Shown here piece after piece: positions 30,901 to 40,244 of a stretch of 47,500 nt of DNA. Positions within the stretch are counted from its first letter, which is position 1. Every line of letters begins with the position of its first letter. The stretch spans positions 217,501 through 265,000 of the forward strand of contig CAJNDS010002823.1 of NCBI GenBank assembly GCA_905221605.1, read 5' to 3'. The DNA comes from Symbiodinium natans (lineage: Eukaryota > Sar > Dinophyceae > Suessiales > Symbiodiniaceae). The notes under the pieces are model-generated. The model saw only the letters and a program-made list of their open reading frames with translations. It was not told the DNA's origin and did not search any database. The translations under genes were made by a program, and so were the position numbers.

Positions 30901-32800
30901 ATGATGCCCCCCTGGTGGCCCCGGCCCGGCCAAAGCCTGGCAAGCTGATGCTCATGATGCTTGCTTGGTGGCCCGTTCTCGGGCAAAACCTGAGCAGCTG
31001 ATGCTCATGATGCTTGGTGGAACGTGCCAGGGCAAAGTTTGAGCGAGCATCATGAGCATCAGCTGCTCAAACTTTGACCTGGCAGCCAAGCAAGCATCAT
31101 GAGCATCAGCTTGTCAGGCTTTGGCCGGGCCGGGGCCACCAAGCACCTGATGCTCATGATGCTCGCTTGCAGTGGCCCGTGCCCGGCCAAAGCCTGACAA
31201 GCTGATGCTCATGATGCTTGCTTGGTGGCCCGTTCTGGGGCCTGAGCAGCTGATGCCTGATGCTCCCCTGGTGGCCCGGCTGATGCTCATGATGCTTGCT
31301 TGGTGGCGCGTGCCAGGTCAAAGTTTGAGCAGCTGATGTTCATGATGCTCGCTCAAACTTTGCCCTGGCACGTGCCACCAAGCATCATGAGCATCAGCTG
31401 CTCAGGTTTTGCCAGAGAACGGGCCACCAAGCAAGCATCATGAGCATCAGTTTGTCAGGCTTTGGCCAGGCCGGGGCCACCAGGGAGCATCATGAGCATC
31501 AGCTGCTCAGGACCAAGCAAGCAACATGAGCATCAGCTTGTCAGGCTTTGGCCGGGGCGGGGCCACCAAGCGAGCATCATGAGCATCAGCTCCTCAGGTT
31601 TTGGCCCAGAACGGGGCACCAAGCGAGCATCATGGGCATCAGCTGCTCAAACCAAGCAAGCATCATGAGCATCAGCCGCGCCACCAGGGGAGCATCATGA
31701 GCATCAGCTGCTCAGGTTTTGCCCCAGAACGGGCCACCAAGCAAGCATCATGAGCATCAGCTTGCCAGGCTTTGGCCGGGCCGGGGCCACCAGGGGAGCA
31801 TCATGAGCATCAGCTGCTCAGGTTTTGCCCCAGAACGGGCCACCAAGCAAGCATCATGAGCATCAGCTTGTCAGGATTTGGCCGGGCCGGGGCCACCAAG
31901 CACCTGATGCTCATGATGCTCGCTTGCAGTGGCCCGTGCCCGGCCAAAGCCTGAGCTTGGTGGCCCGTTCTGGGGCCTGAGCAGCTGATGCCTGATGCTC
32001 CCCTGCTGGCCCGGCTGATGCTCATGATGCTTGCTTGGTGGCGCGTGCCAGGTCAAAGTTTGAGCAGCTGATGCTCAAATTTTGCCAGAGAACGGGCCAC
32101 CAAGCAAGCATCATGAGCATCAGTTTGTCAGGCTTTGGCCGGGCCGGGGCCACCAGGGAGCATCATGAGCATCAGCTGCTCAGGTTTTGTCCCAGAACGG
32201 GCCACCAAGCAAGCAACATGAGCATCAGCTTGTCAGGCTTTGGCCGGGGCGGGGCCACCAAGCGAGCATCATGAGCATCAGCTCCTCAGGTTTTGGCCCA
32301 GAACGGGGCACCAAGCGAGCATCATGGGCATCAGCTGCTCAAACCAAGCAAGCATCATGAGCATCAGCCGCGCCACCAGGGGAGCATCATGAGCATCAGC
32401 TGCTCAGGTTTTGCCCCAGAACGGGCCACCAAGCAAGCATCATGAGCATCAGCTTGCCAGGCTTTGGCCGGGCCGGGGCCACCAAGCACCTGATGCTCAT
32501 GATGCTCGCTTGCGGAGGCCTGTGCCCGGCCAAAGCCTGACAAGCTGATGCTCATGATGCTTGCTTGGTGGCCCGTTCTGGGGCAAAACCTGAGCAGCTG
32601 ATGCTCATGATGCTCGCTTGGTGGCCCCGGTCGGGACAAAAACTGAGCAGTTGATGCTCATGATGCTTGCTCCCTGGTGGCCCCGGCCCGGCCAAAGCCT
32701 GGCAAGCTAATGCTCATGATGCTTGCTTGGTGGCCCGTTCGGGCAAAACCTGAGCAGCTGATGCTCATGATGCTCCCCGCGCCCGCCAAGGCCTGATGCT
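27951..32800. repeat. Right arm of the satellite with alternating orientation
   Basis: The reverse-to-forward junction CACCAAGCACCTGATGCTCA recurs near 28,213, 29,849, 30,216, 30,777, 31,140, 31,898 and 32,482. Higher-order copies have offsets of about 928 (29,850 to 30,778) and about 692 (31,521 to 32,213). Adjacent opposite blocks could fold into long hairpins. Confidence 0.85.
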
Positions 32801-33060
32801 CGGGGGAGGTGTTTTGGGGCGGGGGAGGGGGGGGGGGGGGAAGGGAGTCGTCAAGGTTGTCTCTTCCAAACCCGAACCTGATGTTTTCGGCTTCCTCAAG
32901 CTGAATCTTGGGTGTTCATTCTGTTAATTCCGGGCCAGTTTCTGCTGGAGCTTCGGGGCTCATTACCAACCACATAGATAGTTTGCCGACTTGGAAGCTT
33001 CTCGGCAGTTCTCGGTAGTGATTAAGTACGGGGGTTCAGAAGTAGGGTAGACTAACACAA
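32801..33060. other. Flank of the satellite with an open plus frame
   Basis: After a G-rich run (32,820-32,840) a plus frame reads VVKVVSSKPEPDVFGFLKLN and another reads SGPVSAGASGLITNHIDSLP with a possible GTAGTG donor at about 33,014. Neither is recognised. Confidence 0.2.
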
Positions 33061-33082
33061 ACTTAAACCCTAAACCCTAAAC
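33061..33082 (-). repeat. Short telomere-like tract
   Basis: Three CCCTAAA units that abut the candidate exon above. Confidence 0.85.
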
Positions 33083-33230
33083 CTGGACGCAGATGCGTCG
33101 AAAATCTGCCTAAAGACCTTGGCGCGGGGCTTTTGAGGCGCCATCTGGGCCACGTCGCCTTCGCAACGCTGTGCCAAGAAGGTTTCGGAATTTGGCGGAA
33201 GGGTTTGCAGAGGTCGAAAGCGTGAGCTGT
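33083..33230 (-). CDS. Candidate exon whose donor is a telomere-like tract
   Basis: The minus-strand piece starts after CATAATCAG and stays open for 48 codons (for example QRCEGDVAQMAPQKPRAKVF). It ends at GCGTCCAG/GTTTAGGGTTTAGGG, where the GT of the donor is the first telomere-type unit. No domain is recognised. A second minus-strand frame across the same bases is also open, so frame choice is uncertain. Confidence 0.3.
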
Positions 33231-33800
33231 CTGATTATGCTTGGTTTCGTTGAGTCTGTTGTTCCAGAAGGCTTCATTATGCAGTTGCTGACGCTCCTAA
33301 AACCTTGTCAGAGCCTAGGGGTGCTTGCCGGCAGATGAATATGGCGATGTTGTTGCTTGACTGGCGTACGCATCCTTGTGAATACGCAGAGTGCCGGGCA
33401 CAGAGATTCCTCACCTGGACCCGAAACCTCACACGCCAGAAGAGGTCCCAAATCCTGACCACTTTCTTTGTGTTTCATGTGCCTTTGAGCAACTCCGATA
33501 CATGAAACAAGCTGGTGGCCTCTTAAGATTGCATCTTGGGCGCGCCTCTCTGACTCTTCGGGCTCACTCAGTATCTCAAGCCTTGAAGGCCTGAACCTGA
33601 AATCCTCAGACCCAAGCCCAAGCACAAACAGCCCAACCCTACCAGAACAAATTGAGATTTGGGCGCCTAAGAAGGGCGCCTACAAAGAATCGGGCATCCA
33701 GCAACCTCGGCAGTTGGACTGGCTTGGGGTTTACTTGAAGGTTCATGGGCAAGCTGGATTAGAAGTATCCCAAAAATGAGACCCCTTATCCCTACCCCCC

Positions 33801-33831
<31 letters not shown>

Positions 33832-34640
33832 TATCCCGCCCTTGCACGGCACCTGTTGAGGCCTAGACTGGCCTGTAAGTTTTCGAGGCCCTATAGTGCT
33901 CACATTGCCGGCCCGCAGGAAAACAAAAACAGGCCATGAATCTGCAGCCCCCCCCCCCCCCCCCCCCCCACCCCCAAAAAAAATGCTATCGCGTAGGGGG
34001 TGACGTTCTGGAATTTACAGAACATGGTCCAGACATGTCACGTCTGCCACCACTGCAGGAAGACAGGAACACGACACCCGTTAGCTTGCCCCAAGTTGGT
34101 AGACAAGTTCAAAGCTTTCGCCCCTCCTTTTGGTGTCCAATTCTTCCTGCCCCAGCGCCTCTCAGACTGTCTCTGCCGAATCTTCTGGAATTCGAGCTTT
34201 GCCCACCACTTCGTGTCCTGGCAGCCAAAACCTCCTGGAAAACTTTTCATCGTCTCTACATCCCTTTTTTTGGTATAGGTAATCATAAACCAATGGACAC
34301 GTTGGCATTCAAACATCACCGTGGTTGATGTTGTTTAGATTCATCAAAACGTTCAACTTGTTTTCATGTCCTGCAAGTTGCTCTCATATTTGTTTATAAA
34401 CAGGTGGATTTTCTAAAGAAGTCTAGGCCGTTGATGAACCCTATACTTGTCATCTAGAACCATTGAGGGAAGCCAGGCAAGTCCTGGCCCTGAATCTGGC
34501 AGCTTGTCTTGCAGAAAGTGGGGTCTGACTCGGTTCAAAGACCCTAAACCCTAAACCGAATTACCTACAAGCAGCATGTGCGTGCTGAAGGCATCATGCC
34601 CGGTATCTGCCTCGCTGAAGCAAAGGGAAAACAGCCTTTC
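33231..34640. other. Sparse stretch with homopolymers and overlapping open frames
   Basis: C runs of 30 (33,802-33,831) and 22 (33,948-33,969) stand out. From 34,000 to 34,320, two plus frames and one minus frame are open together. One plus frame has a CHVCHHC cluster and another ends at a GGTATAG/GTAATC donor. Because three frames look equally good, I make no gene call. 33,725-33,790 has the CTTGAAGGTTCATGGG motif of the dispersed repeat. Confidence 0.3.
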
Positions 34641-34643
34641 GGT

Positions 34644-34863
34644 CCTAAACCCTAAACCCTAAACTCCCTAAACCCTAAACCCTAAACCCTAAACTCCCCA
34701 AACCCTAAACCCCCCCGTGCCCCAATGCCTAAACAACCTCACACGAGACATCCTGGAAACGCTAACTCCTGCACTTCTGGACTTGCGAACCGACCCTTCA
34801 ACCCTAAACCCTAAACCCCAAACCCTTGTTACCACAAACCCTAAACCCCACACCTCTAAACCC
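34644..34863 (-). repeat. Telomere-like tracts in CCCTAAA sense
   Basis: Two runs (about 34,644-34,712 and 34,798-34,863) separated by unique sequence, with CTCCCTAAA and CCCCAAA variants. Confidence 0.9.
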
Positions 34864-35061
34864 CTGCGTCGTCTCCCGACAGGAGGCGTTCGCTTCAGAA
34901 TTGCGTCGCGCTCGAGTCTCTGGCCTCACGGGCCGATAGTGGTACTAAAAGTGTTGGAGGTTCGGGGGTTAAGGTTTAGTCGCTCAGTCTCGCGAGGCAG
35001 GCAAGGTCCGATAGTCTGTGTAAGACAAAATTAAGGGTTTGGGCTTTAGGGTTGGTTTAGG

Positions 35062-35153
35062 TTGGGATGTTTCCCCTTATACGAACAGCTCCTTACATAA
35101 TCGGGGGGATTTCATCCCTATTAGGGATTGCTAGTCTAAGGGGAACATCCCAA
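35062..35153. mobile_element. Fold-back miniature element, 92 bp
   Basis: TTGGGATGTTTCCCCTTATA faces CTAGTCTAAGGGGAACATCCCAA. The interior pairs less well than in the 18,196 copy. Confidence 0.75.
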
Positions 35154-35408
35154 GGTTTAGGGCTTCAGGGTTCAGGGTGTATGGAGAGGGCCTTGACATG
35201 GTTGGTAGATGAGGCTCGGCAACGACGATTCTTGCAGGACTTAACTCGGTTTGAGGGTTTACTTAGGGTTCAGGGTTTAGGGTTTAGGGACCTAGGGTAC
35301 CCTTCTTGCTTCCTGAGCTTAGATGGGAACCAAGATGGGAATGCCATCAACTGTCCTGCCTCTACTTTGCCCAGTTTCCTTGGGGCTGCGATTAATTCCA
35401 AAGCCCTG

Positions 35409-35555
35409 AGCTGCGGTTAAACCCGCCGAAACCCTAAATCCCGAACCCGAAACTCTAAGCCCTATAAGCCCTATAAGCCCGATAAGCCCGAAGCCCTATG
35501 AGACCTCTAAGCCGTATAAGACCCAATAAGCCTATAGGCCCTAAGCCCGAAAGTT
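35409..35555 (-). repeat. Degenerate AAGCCCTAT tract
   Basis: Begins as CCCTAAA/CCCGAAA and becomes AAGCCCTAT, AAGCCCGAT and related nine-base units. Confidence 0.7.
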
Positions 35556-35871
35556 TCGGCATTGAAGTCGAGGCTTTGGGTCTGGGAAGCTTCTTGTTGC
35601 TACCCTTCTGGATTTGGCCGCTTGGGGCTTGAGCTGGAGGGTTTGGGTTCAGGGCCTGCTTGGAGGTGCCTGTCATATCCGGGGTTGCAAGAAGTAACTG
35701 GAGTCATCCATTAGCGAATGCAACCCTAAGCCTAACAGAATACGCCCGAAGCTGCCCAAGCCCATCATCTCCAAACCTGAACAGCTGCTCCAACCTCTCC
35801 AACCGCGAAGTACACACCAAAACCCAAACCAGAAACTCTTGCCGCAAGCCCAACATTTCAAAACCTCCAAC

Positions 35872-36026
35872 TCGGGATGTTCCCCCTTATACTAACAGTC
35901 CTCAATAGGGCTTATAATAGGGCGCACTAGAATCCCTAAACCCTAAACACTAAACCCCAAACCCTAAACCCCTAAACCCTAAACCCCGCCTATGAAGGAC
36001 TGCTAGCATAAGGGGGAACATCCCAA
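35872..36026. mobile_element. Fold-back miniature element with a telomere-like tract in its loop
   Basis: TCGGGATGTTCCCCCTTATA faces GCATAAGGGGGAACATCCCAA. Between the arms, about 35,935-35,990, lie CCCTAAA units in place of the short loop of the complete copy. Arm sequence is well kept, so the telomere-like DNA entered or grew after the element formed. Confidence 0.75.
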
Positions 36027-36116
36027 CCCCCCCAACCCCTAAACTTATAGGGGGCCCCCTTAGGTGCCGGCGGAGGCGGCTCCTTGCTTCCTCCACTTGG
36101 CCCTTGTAAACCCAAG

Positions 36117-36170
36117 GGTTTAGGGTTTAGGGTTTAGGGTTTGGGGTTTAGGGTTTAGGGTTCAGGTCGG
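36117..36170 (+). repeat. Telomere-like tract
   Basis: Seven TTTAGGG/TTTGGGG units. Confidence 0.9.
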
Positions 36171-36582
36171 GGTCAGGGTGCGGGGTTTAGGAGCCCCCCC
36201 CCAAAGTTTGGGGTTCAGAGGCTTCAGGACGTTTTTTGGCTTTTGGCTTTCCGTCTCTTTCCCGGGGCTTCAGGCTCGTTTGCCTTTTTCAGGGGCTGCA
36301 GAGGCTCATAGGGTTCAGGTCGCTGGGGTTTGACACTAGCAAGCCTTGGGGAGCATAGATCCCATAACAAAGATTGGGTACCAGTAGGGGTCGTTCTCTC
36401 GGGTTGGGGCGCTTTAGCTGTGAACCCTGGACTTAAGGTCGCCGTTGGTCAGGGCACCAATTCTGCATACATTCCTCCATAGATCCGAATAAACCAGCTC
36501 ATGTAAGAAGCGAGCTCAATAAATCGACAGCCTTTGCAGACAAAACTTGCGCGTCACTGTGCAACTTCTGATGGTAAGAGTG

Positions 36583-36690
36583 TCCAGGTCCGTGTCCGGG
36601 TCCGATCCGTGTCCGAGTCCGGGTCCGGGTCCGGCCACGTCCTTGTCCGGGACCAGTCGGGTCCGAGTCCGGGTCTCATCGGTGAGAACC
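36583..36690 (+). repeat. GTCCGG/GTCCGA hexamer repeat
   Basis: About thirteen imperfect GTCCGN units. The opposite strand reads as DPDPDSDTDRTRTRTW in an otherwise open 93-codon frame (36,835-36,554), which might be a real acidic/arginine tract but has no other support. Confidence 0.75.
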
Positions 36691-36835
36691 CCTCAAGTTT
36701 GTTTGGTTGAGCATTGCCGCTAACATGGTAAGCTAAGTTAGTCTGCACTTTCCCTTCGACACCGTTCAGCCCTCGACCAGTGTTCTTCGGGACTACGTTT
36801 CCTTTGAGGATGCCGATACGTGCTCCTTCCAACAT

Positions 36836-37960
36836 TCGATTCCGGACTTGTTCGAATCACAAGCCTGGCGAATGATCGCAGCAGGGGGGTTTCGTGTGGC
36901 TACTCTGCAATCAGTAACTGGTCCCTTGCCCTTGCACATGGCCCCACACGAGCAATGCATCCCAAAAACATGGGCCTGAAGAATTAGAATATGGTTTTGG
37001 GGTGTTATTGTAGTATAATTATACAGGGACCATAAGAATGCTATAAGTAACTATTTCGACGCCTTGATTACATGGAGAGGGCTCCTTCGCAATGTCAATG
37101 GCCGTGTAGCAAATCCTCGCGGGACTTGGGCCGTGCCACGTGGTGATCCCGCATCCTTCTCTAACCTATTCCTGCAAAACGTCCTTTAAATTATGTGTTG
37201 ACCTGTTCGGGCGAGGCGAAAGGGGAAGTGAACAGTCGGATGACGCCCCACGGCACCCAAGTGACGTTCATGGAATGTGTACCCTGGGCGCAACCACCAC
37301 CACGTCGTTGTCAGAGTTTGAGAACCAACATCGGGGCACACTTGTGTTGTCCACTCATCCCCTGCAGCATCGCAACGCGCTGACTCCTTGCAGATCCTCC
37401 AATGCTTCAAACCAGGGACAACACCAGCCCTAAATCCTACATCCTACCACCCTACACCCTAAACCCACAAAGACGGACTGGTGCCTTTGTTGAGGGTTTG
37501 TCCAAATATGCACCCTGAACTTCAGACCTTTGCCCGATATGGGGCTCAGGCCCCGGTCACCCCAAAAATGCAATAGTTGCCCTCAAGCTCTACATCTACT
37601 GCCCTCCGGCCCGCTATCCCGCCATCAGTCAAAATGAACATGAGATGATCCGGCAGATCTCAAGTTTGGGTAGGGTGCCGGGTCAGTTCCTGGAGTTTAG
37701 GTCCCTATCCTCAAGTCAACGGTGGTCACCTTCGTGTCCCATGACCTTGAGCCCTAATTGTGCAGTCGCCCTGAGGCTTGACTTGAGCTCCCTAGCGCAA
37801 TCCGCTGCCCAGAGACCAAGGTTTCGTTTGTGAACCTAGTGTGTGAGACCGAATGCTGAAACGAAGAAACTCTGGAGGAGGACTAAGGGTCGTGGGAACA
37901 TCTTCTAAGGATTAAGAGGGGCACGAAGAGGCATGCTGTAGGGTCTAGAGCCGCCTTGAT
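36836..37960. other. Mostly featureless stretch
   Basis: Open frames of 97 codons (plus 37,140-37,433) and 74 (minus 37,410-37,186) overlap; neither is recognised. No repeat array is visible apart from a few CCCTAAA-like words at 37,430-37,470. Confidence 0.3.
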
Positions 37961-38026
37961 TTGGGATGTTCCCCCTTATACAAAAACGTCCGTAATAAGG
38001 AATTAGTAGAAGGCGGAACCTCCCAA
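37961..38026. mobile_element. Short, decayed fold-back miniature element
   Basis: TTGGGATGTTCCCCCTTATA at the left; the right arm is GGCGGAACCTCCCAA with mismatches. The centre is largely lost. Confidence 0.65.
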
Positions 38027-38055
38027 GCCTTGATCCCAACCCTGTGCACTCTGAA

Positions 38056-38131
38056 TGAACCCTGAACCCTGAACCCTGAACCCTGAACCCTGAACCCTGA
38101 ACCCTGAACCCTAAACCCTAAACCCCTAAAC
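38056..38131 (-). repeat. Telomere-like tract with a homogeneous CCCTGAA block
   Basis: Seven or more CCCTGAA units followed by CCCTAAA. A further CCCTAAG/CCCTGAA run lies at 38,592-38,672. Confidence 0.9.
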
Positions 38132-38387
38132 CCAAAACTGAAGATCTTCTGGCCTGCAGCCACAGACCTCGGCCGCCTTCGGCAACAGGAGGGGCTTCCA
38201 GGGTTTAGGGTTTAAGGCAGACTTCTCGGTTCGCTGCCTTCCATAATGTACTGCACCCCCTCCACCATTGCAAAGCCCTGAAATGCAACTAACACCCCAA
38301 AAAACCCTGACCTTCGCCAAAAGACCGCAGAAACCCGACACCCGACACCCTGACGAACGGCTTGAGCCTTAGCCCAAGGGTCTGTGT

Positions 38388-38474
38388 ACCCATATAGTAT
38401 ATACTGGGGCCTTATATGCAGGGGTTGCTAGAAAGTAGCTTTGGGGCCCAAATATATACTATATAGGTACCCTA
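38388..38474. repeat. Fold-back element, GGGTCTGTGTACCC type
   Basis: GTACCCATATAGTATATACT then GGGGCC pairs with GGGCCCAAATATATACTATA then TAGGTACCCT across a loop of about 30 bases. CCCTAAA units follow at once. Confidence 0.7.
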
Positions 38475-38811
38475 AACCCTAAACCCTAACAGGGTGGGTG
38501 GGGTCAGCTCTCAAAGGAGTCTTCTTGGGTGACTTTTGATCTTCGGTATTGAGCCGCCTGAGTTCGGAGTAGCAAGGCCAACATCCGGACGCCTAAGCCC
38601 TAAGCCCTAAGCCCTAAGCCCGAAGCCCTAAGCCCTGAGCCCTGAACCCTGAACCCTGAACCCTAAACCCCAGGGCGGCCGACAAGGCCTTCACGAACTT
38701 GAGCTGATCGCCACCACGGCCACTGGCAACGTCCAGCGCTGAGACCTCGGCTTCCGCTGAGGTACCGGATGCCTGGAGGGCCCTAAAGCCAAGCCCTCTT
38801 TAGGGGTTGGG

Positions 38812-38905
38812 GTTTCCAGGGTTCATTTATTGGGTTTATTAGGGTTTATAGGGTTAAGGGCTGAGGGTTTGGGGTTTAGGGCTTAGCGTTTAAGGTTCAG
38901 CCTGA
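38812..38905 (+). repeat. Degenerate telomere-like tract
   Basis: GGGTTTA, GGGTTTAT and GGGTTAAG units mixed with unique bases. A G run and C runs follow at 38,986-39,050. Confidence 0.7.
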
Positions 38906-39299
38906 AAATCCGCCGACCCTGGCGGCGTGTTGGAGGGGAAAAGGAGGTGAAAACCTCCCTCTTTCCCTCCTTACCCCCCCAAAACGCGGGGGGGGGGGGG
39001 TAGGGGGGGGTCCCCCCCCCCCCTGCCCCCTACCCCCCCCCCCACCAACTTTGGCATCCTGTGACCTAACGAACGCGTTTAAACCTTTCAACTATGCTCC
39101 AGCGGGGTCGGCGGCTTGAGCCGGAGGCTCTTAAATCCGGCCCCCGCGCCGCCCATGGTCCAGGGCGGAGCCCGCGTCGCACTAAAGCTTTAAGGGGCGA
39201 GCGCCCGAGCCGCCGACCCCGCCCAAAATTGCTTCAAATTCGCGCGGGGCCCTTGGGAGGCCTCCAAAACGGCATCCAAGGGGACGCAACACGCGGTGG

Positions 39300-40210
39300 T
39301 GCGAAAAGCACGAAAACGTCGTAAAAACCATGGGTTTGTACGAAAAACCGAGGCCACAAAACACCCGCAGCACCCCATTAAACCCTCACGGGCGCGCATC
39401 ATCGGCCCTAGCTTTTCACATGGGGCGCGCGCCAGGCCGAAACCACGTTTTTCAAGGTTGGGGGGGGTACCGGAAGCCCAAAACCAGGCGAGCATCATGA
39501 GCATCAGCAGCCCTGGCCCGCGGGCCCAAGGCAATAAAAAACGCTGAAAAACGCTGAAATCACCGTAAATACCGTGTTTTTATGAGGTTTTTCACGCGTG
39601 CCTCCGACCCCCACCCCTGTTGCCCTTGACCCGCCCCCAAAGTGCGCATCATCGAAACCCACGTCCGGGGGGGGGTCTGCTGATGCTGCTGATGCGCGGG
39701 GTCCGGGCGCATCATCGAGCCATCGCTTCTCTTGGGCTTCGTGGGGGGGTCCGGGCCCACGGCCCAGAGACCCAGCTGATGCTCATGATGCTCGGTTTGG
39801 GGGGGTGTTCCAACAGCAGAAAACCTCGTAAATACCGAGTGTTTTGTGGGTCCACGTAAAAACGCCCTAAAATCGCTCATTTTACGCGCTCGAACGGCTT
39901 CGTGCCTACAAAACACCCGAACAGCAGGACCCCGAATGCCCTTAAGGGCATTCGGGGTCTTGCTTTTGGGGGTTTCGTGGGCACGCAAGCGTTCAAGCAC
40001 ATACAATCGGCGTGTTTAAGGGGGTTTTGGATGGCCTGGGGGAGGCCGCTGATGCTCATGATGCTCCCTTTCCTGGGTCCCAAAAGGCTTCCCAAGCCCA
40101 AAAACACGTGTTTACAGCGTTTTCTGAAGGTTTTTCGAAGGCAAAACGCATGCATAGAATGCTTTTAAGGCCCCCAAACCAACCCCACTGATGCTCCTGA
40201 TGCGGGTGCG
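39300..40210. repeat. Degenerate ~260-bp tandem repeat carrying the satellite core
   Basis: CGTAAAnACC... blocks lie at about 39,309, 39,558 and 39,826. Each is followed by one or two GCGCATCATCG words (about 39,393, 39,642, 39,707) and by TGATGCTCATGATGCTC or its complement (about 39,488, 39,779, 40,051; a variant at 40,188). This 16-bp core is the one that opens every unit of the 19.5-32.8 kb satellite. Confidence 0.65.
39850..40030. repeat. Large palindrome with a perfect 32-bp centre
   Basis: 39,928-39,959 is a perfect palindrome (GACCCCGAATGCCCTT and its complement). Beyond it CTTCGTGCCTACAAAAC on the left pairs imperfectly with GTTTCGTGGGCACGCAAG on the right, and weaker pairing continues to about 39,855 and 40,030. 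Confidence 0.8.
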
Positions 40211-40244
40211 CGCGCGCGCGCGCGGCGCGCGCGCGCGCGCGCGC
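40207..40244. repeat. Alternating CG tract
   Basis: Nearly uninterrupted (CG)n, itself self-complementary, followed by a G-rich GGGAGGGG segment. A second alternating tract lies at 47,080-47,108. Confidence 0.95.

Larger units (their letters stand above)
19530..32800. repeat. 13-kb satellite of a modular 53-bp unit
   Basis: Every unit starts with GATGCTCATGATGCT (within TGATGCT-CA-TGATGCT, a 7-bp direct repeat), continues NGCTTGGTGGC, then one of three 12-bp cores and a 15-bp tail. Types are CCGTTCTGGGGC + AAAACCTGAGCAGCT, CCCGGCCCGGCC + AAAGCCTGACAAGCT, and ACGTGCCAGGGC (or GCGTGCCAGGTC) + AAAGTTTGAGCAGCT; all are 53 bp. A short 32-bp unit ends CCCTGGTGGCCCGGCT. By length there are roughly 250 units. 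The left part is mostly forward with one inverted segment per higher-order repeat; from 27,950 forward and reverse blocks alternate every 100-1000 bp. Short frames of HHEHQ, ASIMSIS or LMLMMLA type are by-products: 53 is not a multiple of 3 and no frame stays open. Confidence 0.97.

Noticed and set aside
19530-32800. Numerous 60-130 codon frames (KHHEHQ, ASIMSIS, LMLMMLA)
   Set aside because: The 53-bp unit shifts frame each copy, stops recur, and no start or splice context is consistent; these are satellite by-products.
19530-32800. CRISPR-like array
   Set aside because: No constant repeat with unique spacers: the variable part comes from a few recurring modules, orientation flips, and the context is eukaryotic.
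34000-34278. Zinc-finger or integrase-like segment (CHVCHHC)
   Set aside because: The spacing does not fit the integrase H2C2 finger, and two other frames over the same bases are equally open.
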